NCBI GenBank assembly: GCA_905183005.1
Contig: CAJJDO010000123.1
Coordinates: 251,236-315,235, forward strand
From: Paramecium pentaurelia
Taxonomy: Eukaryota > Ciliophora > Oligohymenophorea > Peniculida > Parameciidae
Length of the DNA: 64,000 nt
Direction of reading: 5' to 3'
Shown: positions 51,462 through 63,990 of the stretch, one piece after another
How the letters are laid out: each line of letters starts with the position of its first letter
How positions within the stretch are numbered: position 1 is the stretch's first letter
The notes under the pieces: generated by a model
Database searches by the model: none
The model's input: the letters and a program-made list of their open reading frames with translations, nothing else
What the model was told of the DNA's origin: nothing
Made by a program: the position numbers and the translations under genes

Positions 51462-52545
51462 TAAATTATCAGTAAAAGATTAATTTCCTACATGGGTAAG
51501 CTACTTGTCTACAATTTATTAGAAAAAAAGGATGAACATTTGTTATTGAATCATCTAAAAGTAATAATTGATCTATTCATTATCTCATTTACAAAGCATT
51601 CATCATTTAATTCACCATCAAATATGAAATAATTGGCATTCAATAAATTCTATATAATATACTTCAAATGCAGAGAATCATAATTAAAGGTTTAAAAGGA
51701 GGATGTATAATAATAGTACAAATTCATATGCTTAAATTCGCTACTTTTACTTTTGGCTTTGTAAGTTTCAGTAACAATTGATCTTATTGCAAATAGATTA
51801 AAAGATTCAAAAGCTAAATTAATGGAATTAAACTTAGGCTAAGAGTTTATATTTAGACTTTTATTCAATAAACCTTTCTGATATAATTCAATTACTATAT
51901 AATTAAGATTATCAATATAATATATTTAAAAGATGGAGACTTTGATTAAGCCTTTAAAGTATCTTTATCTTCCATCAATATTTATGAACATTAAGCTTAA
52001 AATCCTTAGAATAGGTTTCATTCATTTTTTCTAGTTAATTCAACAACAATCCTAAATTCATAAAAAAATAGTGCAACTTATATATAATGCACTCTTATAA
52101 AACAGGACTATTTCTATTAAAATGATAAAAATCTTTCAAAACTTATTTTTTTTATTAGGTTTCATCAAAAAAGAAACTAGATTGGTTCTGAGAATTAGAT
52201 TAAATATCATAAAAATAGTAGGTGTTACTATATTGAAAATCAATGTTAATTTTATTTTGAATGAATTACATTTGGATATTAATGAAAATTAATCTCATTT
52301 ATGATTTTAATTATGATCTTTCTAAATAACAAAAATAAGAATAGAATAAAAGAACGAAATAGCAGCTAATATAATTATCATAAAATAGATTTTTACATAT
52401 AACAATAATTATCTATAATATAGTATTCAGAAGTATTTTTATAAATTTTTTTATTTTGGATTCAAAATAATTGATTGATTACATAAAATATCAAAATAAA
52501 ATTATGTAATAATTACATATTTATTCATAAATTTAGACTAAAACA
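51462..52545. repeat. Assembly duplicate without insert, copy 2
   Basis: Same locus as 50265-51460 but precisely lacking the 112-bp TA-bounded insert; continuous with sequence to the right. Confidence 0.9.
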
Positions 52546-54797
52546 TTAATAATTATTCTGTGAACCGAAAGATTTATAAGATACATTTTAAAGTCTTTCT
52601 ATGATATACAGAAAAATAATCTCATTATTCAATGTATCCTACTTTGAATATTTAATTTTTAAATTAAGGATGGAAATTTTGGTTTTCTAGAATGATATTT
52701 CTTAAATTATTAAAATAAGCAAATATATTATCATTTACTCTAATAATTTCTAAATGACAAATTTAATGCTTTGTCACTCCATGATACAAATATTTTTACA
52801 GCTTTTTGAAAACAATTTTTATGAGTATTTTCACAATTAATTGTTTCATTCTTATTCCAAGCTTGTCTTTAAATAACACTTCTATTTTGGATTGTATTAA
52901 ATTGTAAAAATTTTATGGTTTAAAGCCAAAAATATTTAAGGCCATAGTTACGCTATCATCTCATAAGGGAATATAATTAAATCACTAATTAATATATTTA
53001 TGGAAGTGTTATTGATGTTTCATCATTTTTTGAATATATATTTATCAAATTGGTGCCTTAATATCATTCTTTATCCTGAATAAAGAATTTATTTCCTGAC
53101 ATAAGAATATAAATATTTAGAGAAGAAGGATAATAAGAAATCTTAGGACTTCCCAATAGCATTAAAATTTATGCTAAAATGAACCTAAACTAAGCATCAC
53201 TTTTGGTATTAACTTTATATCCAAAACACAATACAATTAGAATATAAATTTATGGGTATATCTTTTAATTAGGCCTAAAATACTTTAAGCTTTTAAATTT
53301 TAAGAATATTAAGGAATTTAATAAATTTTATTGAATGTTGACAGAAGAGAAATAATATATTCCATTCAATTTGTTCATCAAAGTGTAAACGTAATCTTAC
53401 TTAATGTATTATATTTCAAATTCTCTAGTTTTATAACAAATTTCTAAATATTTTAAATATGAAAGTTAAAGGTATTGATTAAAGTCTGTAGGAAAAGCAG
53501 AGACTGATTTGCTATGTAATCTAGGTTTTTGATATTAATATAGTCTGTTTTCTATTATTTCCAATTCTAGTTAAATTTTCATATATTATACAGTAACAGG
53601 AGTAAGACTTATATTTTCTTATTTTTTTATTTAGGAATATTACAAATATTACTTGTTAGTAAGAAAACTTCTATAAGGTATTTTTATATCATTTTTGTCG
53701 AATTAGTTAAATGTACATAAAATGATGGATAAATTACTAAAATTAATATTTACTATTAAGAAGTTTGATGTTTCATATTTACTATTCTTTCACTTATTAT
53801 ATTTTCCTGACCAAAGTTGTTCATAGATCACCTTATTTGTTTTTGTGAAATTTTAGAGCAATCCATTTTTATTCATTAGCCAAAGTGTTTCTTAGAGAAT
53901 AATTATTTGCAATTTATAAATAAATTTATATTTTTAAGGTTCACCGAATGCAAATTCCCATTCCCTTTATAGAAACATATCTAGGATGTGTCTTAAAGTG
54001 AACAATTCAAAAATTTTTTATAACATGGATAACCACAATTTATTTTTTTATTTATTTTAATCCAAGATTTTTAATGATTAATTTAAATATTTAGAAATGA
54101 AAAATATTGAATTCATAACAAGTTTATCACAGAAATGAATATTAAAATTTCAAGAATTTTGTAAGAATTTCTATCACAAAATTAAAGAAGTGATAAAGAA
54201 ATTTTAAATTGACTATGATAATTATGCAGTTCCTTTATATATCCAAGTAGATTTTCTAAATCGGATGATTTTACGAAATCTCCTTTAATACTTTGTGTTC
54301 TAGAGTAAATTAGCTTTTTTGATACTATCCAAGACAAAAGTTCAATTAATATAGTTAAAAATCATTTAATAATAAAGTTTATAAAAGTTGTTTAACTTAG
54401 ATATGTACTTTATAAGGTAAGACTTTATATTTATATAAATGCCTGATATTTAATAGTAAAAAAAAGAAATAAAAAATGCAGAAATTTTTTAATGTTTAAG
54501 AATTGGCATAGTTTTATGATTATTCTAAATATCAGTAACTCATAATATCAATATATTATTGGAGTAAAAGGAGGACCATGTTTTTATGAATGAGTTTTAA
54601 CTAATATATTGAAATCTTCATAGTTTTTCATTTAGGATATTTTAACATTTCATATTATAATAATTTCAAATTACAAATTGTAAAACATATAATAGAATAA
54701 AAATAATTAATATAAATAATTGAAAGTATTTTTAAAAATCTACTAGTCAATTCCTTTTAACGATCTAGTTTACAGTATATTTCAATTTTATGAAAAA

Positions 54798-55261
54798 ATG
54801 ACTATTAAAAGTAATATATTAAATAAGAATAAATTTGTTGAAGAAATAGTATATGAAGTTTAGTTGCAATATAGGAAAGGGAGAGCTGTTTTATTAATCA
54901 ATAGAACAATTATGATGTGAATAAAATTGAAGCTAGTTTATAAGAACATAATATAAATACTATTGATGATTATTAGAAAATAAGTAAAGATATTAGTCAT
55001 TCATGTTCATCAATTTTATATTAAAAATATTTTTTTTATTTAATTAGAATTTGTTCTGATCTCTTTAATGACTTTTTTTTATTTTTTTATTAGAAAAAAT
55101 TAATTATAATTTTATATAAATAAATTGTAGACATGATTTTCATTATAGTAATTTAAGTAATTTTGTCATTTTTGGATTATTTTTTAAATTTGATATGCTT
55201 CAATTATCATTGTTTATTAATTATAAATAAATTTCGATTTAAATTCTAAAATATAATTTGA
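54798..55261 (+). CDS. Small hypothetical protein, possibly membrane-associated
   Basis: ATG 54798 to TGA 55259-55261 with a 26-nt intron (GTATATGAAGTTTAGTTGCAATATAG shape) that joins MTIKSNILNKNKFVEEI to RESCFINQQNNYDVNKIEAS, giving 145 residues. The first 70 residues look coding. The rest is very hydrophobic and AT-rich and may instead be 3' flank read through by chance, because only TGA stops translation. Not recognised. Confidence 0.35.
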
Positions 55262-55658
55262 TGTATATAGATCTAAAATTTAAAAACTTCTTAATCTTAT
55301 TTATTTTTATAAAAGTTTTTGTAATTTACTTAATTTTAGACTCAATATTAAATTATATAACTTTTAAACAATCTAATATTTTGATTATTAAAACTTCTAA
55401 GAACTTATTATATTAATTTTTCAACATTTGGAGCATAAATATATTAATTTTAAGTTTACTTATAAGTAATTTTTTATTTTTGAATTCAAAATAAAAAGAA
55501 ATGATGATACAAATCAAAATTTTATATTCCAAAATCTCTAATTTTAAATAAAATGAATTTTATTTATAATTTAATAATTTAGACAATTATTTTACATTAT
55601 TTAATAAAATTTAACCAGTAATATTCCTGTATTAATAATTGTAAATTGCGGTATAAAC
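55262..55658. other. Intergenic, AT-rich
   Basis: Spacer of about 400 bp between converging genes. Nothing seen. Confidence 0.45.
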
Positions 55659-57953
55659 TCAAAAAAATTATAATTCATAGATTTGACATTCTTTTATTTC
55701 TGGTTTTTTTTATCCAAATAAATTTGGCTCAAATTCGCCATAGTTTTAACAAGAATATTAATATGAATTACCTAATTTAGAATAACCATCCTTAAAATCA
55801 CCTCCTATTTTCATATCATATCCATTACCGAATATTGGTCCATAATTTGAATGACAAAAGATAGCATATTTTTTAGTATCTTTCATCAAAGGAAAAACTT
55901 AATCATTAGTTTATGAAAATATGAAAGAAGATAAAGTATTATCTGCTACATATTTCCCACAACATGATTCCCATATACAAGGTGAATATGCTCCTAAAAT
56001 ATGATCACTTTTTGATTTGAAGACCATAAGTAAATTACCTTTGCCATTCACCTTGCTCCAATATTATTAATTATTTAATCCATCTTTTGTGCCTGTGTAG
56101 ATCAAAATTGAATTTTTGATTTATTTATTAACCTTTTATTAGAGAATTTTAATTAGTGTGATCCAGTACTAATCTTTAAGTAAATCTGGTTTTATATTTA
56201 AGCCTAATTTATCTAACCTTGATTATATTTCTGTTATTAAATTATCCTTATCTTGGATCTATTAATTTAGTAATACAATTTAATTTTAATAGTTTATTTA
56301 TTATTCTCTTAATTATTATAAAAGTTAGTCATTATTATTTTGTTCTTTCTTTAATCTTTCATTTAATAATCTCTATTCTTCTTTTAAGTGTTATGATTCT
56401 AATTTTAAATCTGTTAACTCCTTAATTAAATTATCTTAAGTCTGACGCTCAACTTTGTACTCATTCTCTATATTGTTTTCTAATTTATAAAAATATTCTT
56501 ACTTTCAGATTCCAATTTCTTATAATCTTTTTTCAAAGTCTCAATATTTTTCTCCAATTTGTCTATTTCACAAAATTTTTTGAAATTCTTAAAATCTTTT
56601 TCAAACTTATCCTTATAATCATGAAGTTATATTAATAAGTTTTTAAAATATTAATTATCTTGGAATAATTTAATTTTATCATTAATTGAGTTAATTTTTA
56701 TTTAGTGATCTTAAAATTTTTTAATTGTTTGATTAAATAGATCTATCTAACAGTAAATTTATGTTGAAGAACTAATAAATTCATCTAACTCTTGTTTTCT
56801 AATCAATTATTCTTAATTTACCATTGTACTCTCTTAAATTTGTTATATATGTTAGAAAATTCCTTGGATTTGGTTATCATCTAATATTAAAAAATTCTTA
56901 TTACTTGTTTTATCATATAAAATATTTATTGATTCCTAAATGTCTAATTAATCATGTTATTTTAATTGTTCTAATTTGTTTTCAATTTCTTTAGAAATTC
57001 GAGAGTCTCTTTTTATTATTAACTCAATTTTCGAATCCTAAATTAATTTTTCTTAATTATTTTGAATCAAACTTTAAATCTGTTAATTTAATTCTTCTTT
57101 ACTTAATTATTGTATAGAATCTTAGTTAAATTTCTTAATCTCTCTTGCTTAAGTTGTTGTAAATGAAAATCCTGTTCTTAAAGTTTCATTAATATCATCT
57201 AATTATAAAATATAATTTTTTCTCATTTCAGCTATTTTTTAATTCAATTTTTCTTTCTTTTTTAACCTATTTGACTTTAAATCATTAAAAATATGATCTT
57301 CTTTTTTCAATTTTTCATTCCACTTCTAATTTATATCTTCTATTGTTTTATATTAGCACTAAGGATTATCACTAATGCATTAGACACAAGCAAATCTTTA
57401 TTCTACTTTTTTATTCTCTGAATCTATATCAATCATAATTATTTCTTTTTTATGTTTTGCGCAAATGTTACTTAAACTTAATGTTTTCTAAATTATTATA
57501 TAAAAATTACTTAATTATTTTTGGTTTGCAGAGACATAATTTCAATTTGATTATCCTTATTTAAATTATTAATATTCTATACAACATCCTTAAAAGTTTA
57601 TACAGCTTTATTATGTGCTTCATTTAAAAAAATGAGTTCAAATTATTTAAAAATTTCATAAACAAATTAGCCATAATTTATTCAAGTAGGATTGTAAAAT
57701 TATTCAACTTTATATTTATGTCTTTTTTCCTTTTTTCTAATCTTTAAGTCTTAAATGATTTTATTCTATCTTATGTTTATTCTATTGTTGATATATTATT
57801 ATTATTCATTATCTCAACTAAACAATTACAACACAAAAATTAAAATTATCTATTTTCTGGTGAGACTAAATCTATTGCAATTACCTCAAGTTTATGAATT
57901 TGACAAACTATTATTTCTCTGTCCTCAGGCACTTAAGCAGCTTAAATATTCAT
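55659..57953 (-). CDS. TLDc-domain protein with zinc-binding N-terminus and coiled coil
   Basis: Read from ATG 57951-57953 to TGA 55659-55661. The N-terminus has a Cys/His motif (IIVCQIHKLEVIAIDL ... FLCCNCLVEI), then a second one (ICAKHKKEIIMIDID ... FACVQCISDNPQCQ), each like a half B-box. A 23-nt intron (GTAATTTTTATATAATAATTTAG) lies between. About 350 residues of Lys/Glu/Gln-rich coiled coil follow. The C-terminal 160 residues are a TLDc domain: ILIYTGTKDGLNNQQYWSKV, LLMVFKSKSDHILGAYSPC, YGPIFGNGYDMKIGGDF, SYQYSCQNYGEFEPNLFGQ, IKECQIYEL. TLDc proteins elsewhere protect against oxidative stress or bind the V-ATPase. How far those roles apply here is unknown. One intron in the linker between the two Cys/His motifs remains unplaced, and a shorter gene starting at ATG 57535-57537 is possible. 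Confidence 0.82.
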
Positions 57954-58812
57954 TATTTTTAATAATCCAAATATTTTTAGTATTATTTCTTTTTAAACAC
58001 TAATGAATCATCGAATTCTATTAAATAAATTTTTTTTTTTTGATAGTTAAAAACTTACAATATATATTATATTATTTTATATTAATCATATAAATACTTT
58101 TATAGAATAATTCTATCATTCTAATTAAGACCGAAGGATTTAAAGTCTTTATGCAAATAAAATAGCAATAAAGAGTGACAGATAAGTTTTAAATATAGAA
58201 AAATATTTATTAACAGCTCCTGATTATTATATAAGTAATATTTCATTTATAAAATAAATAATCATTATGAGAAGATGGATTTGCCATTATTTTATTTAAG
58301 AAATCAAAGAAATTAATAATAATAATCCATTATTAGTAAATTTAAAATTTCCGTAAGAATTTTTCTCAAGTCCTATATAATTTTTTGGCAAATGAATTTT
58401 TATAATTGAGGATTGTCTCTATTTCGTTTCAAATCAATTATTGAAATTCTTTTATTAGGCTTAAAATAGTTTATGCAATAGATGTTCAAATAGGTTAAAA
58501 AAGATGTAGACATAATTAACAATTAATATTTATTCTTATAATAACTTATTTAAGACTTGGAAAAGTATTTTTAAGTTAATAAGTATAGTTCTAAGTAGAG
58601 CAAAATGATTGTCATTTTTATTGTCTTCTTATTATATTTTAAGAGGTTATATCATTTTAATCACTATTAGATTATTTATTAAGAAATAAACTCTCCTTGA
58701 ATCTAAAGTTTAGAAACTTTTAATTTAAAACTATTTAAAATATTTTATAAATGTATAAAACTAAATCCCATCACAATAAATTTTAATATTTAATTATATG
58801 TTTAAAGCAAAA
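57954..58812. other. Intergenic, divergent promoter region
   Basis: About 860 bp between the TLDc gene (-) and the WD40 gene (+), AT-rich, no recognised element. Confidence 0.45.
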
Positions 58813-60374
58813 ATGATAGAAAATGAAAAAGACTTTTATTGTTAAAAAAAACATGGCTAACAAATTCATTTGGTTGTGCTTGATCCAAAGCTAGAAAAGA
58901 ACCAAAGACTTTAGTGCAATCAATGCTTGGAAAACTTCGAATCGAATGCTAAGACTATAGGATTAAAAAAAGTCATCAAGATTATTGAGGATATTATTGA
59001 TAAAAATTTTAAAAACTTAGAAAATATTACATAGTAGACAGTCCAAGATTTATCAATTTGTATAAAAAGTATATCAGAATAATGACATAATTTATAAAAT
59101 TATTTGATTCTATTATTAGTATAGCTTAAGATTGGACTCAAGATTTATTGGCATAAAGAGAATAATACAACTAATACAGTTTCTATGATGAATTAGATTG
59201 CTTTATTAAGAACTAGAATACTAATTACGATTCTAATATCGCACGTATCTATAATATAAATAGATCTTGGAAAACTAAACTATCTAATAACCTAAATTAA
59301 TATATTCAAGATTAAGACAAAGTTAATTTTAGAGAGATAAAATAAAAAATTATTAATATCAATTGTTCAAATTTGTATCAAAAATATGAAATAAAATTAA
59401 AATCAATTGATTAATCAGTTTAATAAAAAATTTAATGTAATTCAATAGTTTTTGATTTTTCTGGGTCAATTATGGTATCAACCGAAGAGAATGATATTAA
59501 AGTATGGAGATTTCTAGATGGAAAAATCAAAATGTTAAAAAAATTGTAAGGACATACTAATTGGGTTTTCTGCTTAGTTTATAGTAAGAAATAGAACTTT
59601 TTTATTTCAGGTGCGGAAGACAAGACAATAAGATGCTGGAAATAATTGAATTAAACTGAATGGATTAGTTCATAACCTTATTAATAACATACAGATTTTG
59701 TAACGTGTATTATATTAAATTCTAATGAAAATATACTATTTTCTGGAAGTAAAGATAAATCAATTAAAGCATGGAAGGTTGATTTTAATAAAAATATATT
59801 GACATACATGTATTCACTAGATAAACATGATAATAAAGTAATGGCATTAAGTTTAAATTAATCAGAAACACAATTAGTATCATGTGGATAAAATAAGAAT
59901 TAGATTATTATTTGGGAAAAAGGAAAATAAAACGAGTTTTAATTCAAACATTTTGTTAAATAGTCAATTTAAGAAGAAGGACTTAAGATTTAATTTATTA
60001 AAGAGAATTAATTTATTTGGATAACTGGTGGTAAAGAAAAAGACAAACTCTAAGTATTTGAATTAAAAGAAGGAGGTTACATAGAAAATTAGGACAAGGC
60101 AATTCAATTAATTACAAATAATTTAATAGTAGATCAATATCTTTTTCCAATAGTTTACAATAAGGAGAGGAATTTAATAATAGTAAGACATAAAACCTTT
60201 ATCTATATCATTAGAGAAATGGATAATGGTAAGTTCGAAATAGTTGACTAATTGAATTGTGATACAATTGAAATTTATGGAACTATCACAAACAATGGAT
60301 AATATTTGATCTATTGGGATTAAAAAATTAAGGATATTCAACATATGAATTATTATATAAATGAATAATTATGA
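58813..60374 (+). CDS. Zinc-binding and WD40-repeat protein
   Basis: 510 residues after removing one 29-nt intron (59041-59069); this is the only candidate that leaves a multiple of three. Starts with a Cys/His module (DFYCQKKHGQQIHLVVLD ... LQCNQCLENF) like that of the TPR and TLDc genes, then a helical linker of about 170 residues. WD40 blades follow: SIMVSTEENDIKVWRF, LQGHTNWVFCLVY, FFISGAEDKTIRCW, ILFSGSKDKSIKAWKV, TQLVSCGQNKNQIIIW, with later blades worn down. TGA is at 60372-60374. A protein-interaction platform of unknown partner. The C-terminal half parallels the WD40 gene at 47858, so the two are distant paralogs. Confidence 0.9.
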
Positions 60375-60901
60375 TATCATTTATTTCTTTTCCTTTTTAT
60401 GAGTAATCCAAATTAGAAAAAATCAATAGTTTTCAATACTGAATATTGAATAGATGCATTAATAAATTAGAAGCCCTTTTAAGAAATTAGAATTCTAGTT
60501 AGCGATTTTTATGGTCTTCATTTAGAGCTACTACAATTTTCAAGATAAAACATTTGTGAAATGTCAAACTGAAAGAGTATAAGTATAGTTTTAAATATGC
60601 ATTCCACAAATCTAAAATTTTAATTTATAGCAGCAGCCTTTAACCATAATAATCAAAAATTCTATGGCTTAATGATTTGCTATATATATAATAGAGTGGA
60701 TAATGGCTCTGTAGATATTATCAAAGGTTTCATTTTTCGTTAAAGTTTAATATGAAGTTAATGGATAATTGTAAGAGAGCTGAAACTATTCTAAAATAAA
60801 TTAATCAAATTTAATAAGGTTAATTAAATTTCATTGTCATTTATATATAACTCAAAATAAGGATAAGCTATATAATTAGTTGAAAAAGGAACATATAAAA
60901 G

Positions 60902-60942
<41 letters not shown>

Positions 60943-61559
60943 TTACTTACAGAAAATAAGCATATAATTAAAAATTGAATTAATATGTTCATAGATAGAA
61001 TAATTTTATTATTACTTAAGAATTTGAAATAAATCACTGAAATACTTGTTGTCTCAATTTGTTTATTAATGTATTATAATCTAAATATATATTGAAATTG
61101 CAATTTTTAATTCTTATTATAAATGTGAATATTTTATTTCGTTAGTGCAAATAAAGATTAAAATCATTAATTTTAGTTTGCAATTATAATTCTTTTATGG
61201 GATTCTCTCCTTGCATAGACAAATAATACTCCTTATCCAAAAAATTCAGGTTATTTGATATTCTTTAATATCAAGATATATAAATATTAGAATTTAAACA
61301 AAAATAAATTGATATAGTTATTTCAACTTATTATAGAAAATCTATATAATATGTAACAATTACATTTAGAATCCAATAAAAATATGGTTAAATAAAATGC
61401 ATAATAATTTTACTAAATTTAGTTTGGTTTTTTTGCTGATGTTTTGGATTGAGAGAATGTAGAATTTTATGAAAAAAATTTTATCAAATATATATTATTA
61501 TTTAAGAAATAATTCTTAATATTAGAAATTCGAATACGAAATAGAATGTAAACAGGAAA
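60375..61559. other. Intergenic, about 1.2 kb
   Basis: AT-rich with a trinucleotide microsatellite (60904-60942). No gene supported. Confidence 0.45.
60904..60942. repeat. (ATT)13 microsatellite
   Basis: Thirteen uninterrupted ATT units, followed by two further T. Confidence 0.95.
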
Positions 61560-63990
61560 ACTTAATGAATCAATAATTACTACGGTGTGAAATATATTGC
61601 ATTTTTGAATGCTTGAATCAAAGTTTAACTCATGCATTAGATGGCCTTAATTAAGCAAAGATTCTTTTTTCTAAAATAATTGAAAGTATCTCTCAATAGA
61701 AAACATGTGTTATTAGAAATACAGTTACCTTACATAAAAAAGCATACTCAAATAAATCATATTTTATCTTATAAGAATTTCAGATCAATTAATATTTTAT
61801 ATTAAAGAGAAATCATTGATATTATTGATCCTTTCATGATTTTACCCTTACTGAATTTTATACTCCAGATAAAAACGATTCTAATTTTGCCTTTCTATTT
61901 TAAATCTTATAAATATGATAAAATACTCATAGGCTTTCCAAAAGAAATTACTTTTATAAAAAATAAATAAGAAAAAAATGTTTGATTAATTTACAAATAT
62001 CTTTTTTTATGCAATCTTAATATGGAATATCAATCTTTCCTGATTTTTGCTCTTTTATTTTAAGTTCAAGGACATAAAAAAATATATTTAATTTGATATA
62101 TTATTTTTTATCAAGATGTAATTCTGCTAAACTAAACAATCAAAAAGTTGATAAAAAAATGAGATTGAGTTTTTTGTCACTAGAATTCCCCTATACTAAT
62201 TATAAGTGCAAAGGATGAGTATGATAGTAAAAGTATATGAAATATTATTTGATATTGAATAACTGAAAGTAAATGGTGAAATCAAACAAATTGTTTATCA
62301 AGTTTGAAGGATTTCTAAGCAGAAATAATTAAGAATAAACAAAGATTGTAATTAAAATACATTAATTAAAAAATTATAAAGAATTAGATCTTGACTTTTA
62401 TTATTTTAATACTCTTATTCTGTTATATTTAGAAGCACTAATATAAAATAAAGTTATTCAAATAAGAAATCTCTTAAAAGTGGATTGAATTAAAAGAATT
62501 TATTGAGTTGATTTATGTCTTAAATTGGGTCTATGAGATACCTTCAAAAAAGGATGGAAAATAATTGATCATTATTGATTTTAATCCTAATGATAAAACT
62601 CTGAAGAAAATATTCCTACTAAATGTTGGTCTAGAATGGAAAAAAAGATTTCTTCTAATTTAATTTTAATAATTAGTTTTTAGATATATATTATTATTAT
62701 TTTAAAACTAAAGAGTTTCTCAATCTATTTATCAATGTGAATTTAAAAATAATTTATAGCTTAGAGTAAAATAATTATTCCTGTTAAACTAAAAGCCTAA
62801 GATGATAATTATTTTATAGTAATTGCGAAACATTTTATGGGTGCTCTTAATATATATAAAAGGATAGAAACTTTATATTTTTTTGTTAGAATTAAATAAA
62901 ATGATGAAAACAATTAATTAATATCATCATCAAAATTTTTGACAAAGAGTTTTCATCAACTGAATCATCAAATAATAGAATATGAATAAGATGATAAAAT
63001 AATATTTGATAATTCTTATAAAATCTAAACTTACATCTAAGAAAGATATCCATCTACAAAAGATTGATATGAGATATTGTTAATAAAATTGCATGATTCT
63101 AATCCAATATATAAAACTAAATCAAGTATTTCTCTTTAAATTTTAACTTAAAAATTTCATTTGCAAAGAATTCTACATGTTAAAAACAGAATTAGAGAAT
63201 GAAAAATTTATTCGAAGTAATTAGATTAATCCAGCTGTTTAAGTTCAAATCCAAATACACTAACAAAAAAGTTTAAATCACAAAATATTGAATTTTTTAA
63301 TGTAAACTAAATTTTTCATTATCTTTTGTGGTCCTCTAAATTCTACTTTTTTATTAAGTATTGAATCTGCAATTATTAAAACATTTATTTTCTAATTACT
63401 TTTTTGAGTATATATATTTTTTCTAACATTTAAATGATTATTGAGTAGTTCATAAATACAATTTGATTTTAGGTTACTAATATAACATAGTCTCTAATTA
63501 TTTGTTCACATCTGTTAAATAAGTATGATTCGATTGCTTTTGTTAAAACTAAATTATATAGAGTCAGCATTCAATAAGTCATTATGTAAAATTTCATAGA
63601 TTTAAGACAAAAATTCTTTTTCTATTAAGATCTTTTCACTAAAACATATAGAAGCTTTCAAATTACATTTAAAGGGTTACTTAGTAATTGACAATAAGGA
63701 GGAATTATATAGTGGAATGGAAGGAAATTTTAATGAAAATCAAGATATCCATAAAGCCAGAATAATAAATTTTTATTTCAAGAATTGGAATATAGATATT
63801 TAATATAATTCTATATGATAAGCTATTTCAATTTATGAAAATATTAAGAATTCCTCTAAGGGTCTAGTTATTGGAGATTATGGAAAAGAATGACTGAAAC
63901 AATTCCCTAATCATAATCTAATACAATTATCTTGGGTAAAAAGTTAATATATATTCAAATTCTTATACCTGTTTTTTTGTGAATACTTAT
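61560..63990 (+). pseudogene. Large decayed gene
   Basis: Separated protein-like stretches on the + strand lie in several frames: IQLPYIKKHTQINHILSYKN (61.72 kb), KEFIELIYVLNWVYEIPSKK (62.49), KAQDDNYFIVIAKHFMGALN (62.79) and LKGYLVIDNKEELYSGMEGN (63.67). Between and inside them are in-frame TGA codons, e.g. after ERYPSTKD, after IDIQYNSI and after IGDYGKE. In each case the next residues continue in the same style. No GT..AG pair removes them. The family is not recognised. The gene probably continues beyond the right edge. Confidence 0.5.

Larger units (their letters stand above)
49371..54516 (+). pseudogene. Large decayed gene (HEAT/ARM-like helical protein)
   Basis: A chain of strongly protein-like stretches broken by stops and shifts. 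Examples are LEFLNSKFNQKYIGNFHYLI (49.57 kb), YLEQDQICQYAWKLIDKLPF (49.84), then a one-base shift with no GT available for an intron, ILEILCKIKEEIDKFLILYH (49.93), and MGKLLVYNLLEKKDEHLLLN (50.30). LLLLLALQVSVTIDLIANRL runs to TGA 50794-50796, and past it LIYNALLQNRTISIKMIKIF. After the duplicated contig end come MIQIFLQLFENNFYEYF (52.78), IFREEGQQEILGLPNSIKIY (53.1) and PLYIQVDFLNRMILRNLLQ (54.24). The helical composition suggests one very large repeat protein; the exact family is not identified. Its length here is inflated by the duplicated contig overlap at 51462-52545. Confidence 0.55.

Noticed and set aside
56219..56425. + strand hydrophobic ORF
   Set aside because: Shadow of the coiled-coil part of the TLDc gene; complement of Lys/Gln-rich codons reads as Leu/Ile/Phe.
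57755..58003. Standard-code ORF on the + strand
   Set aside because: It is the antisense shadow of the 5' end of the TLDc gene, whose Cys/His motifs read clearly on the minus strand.
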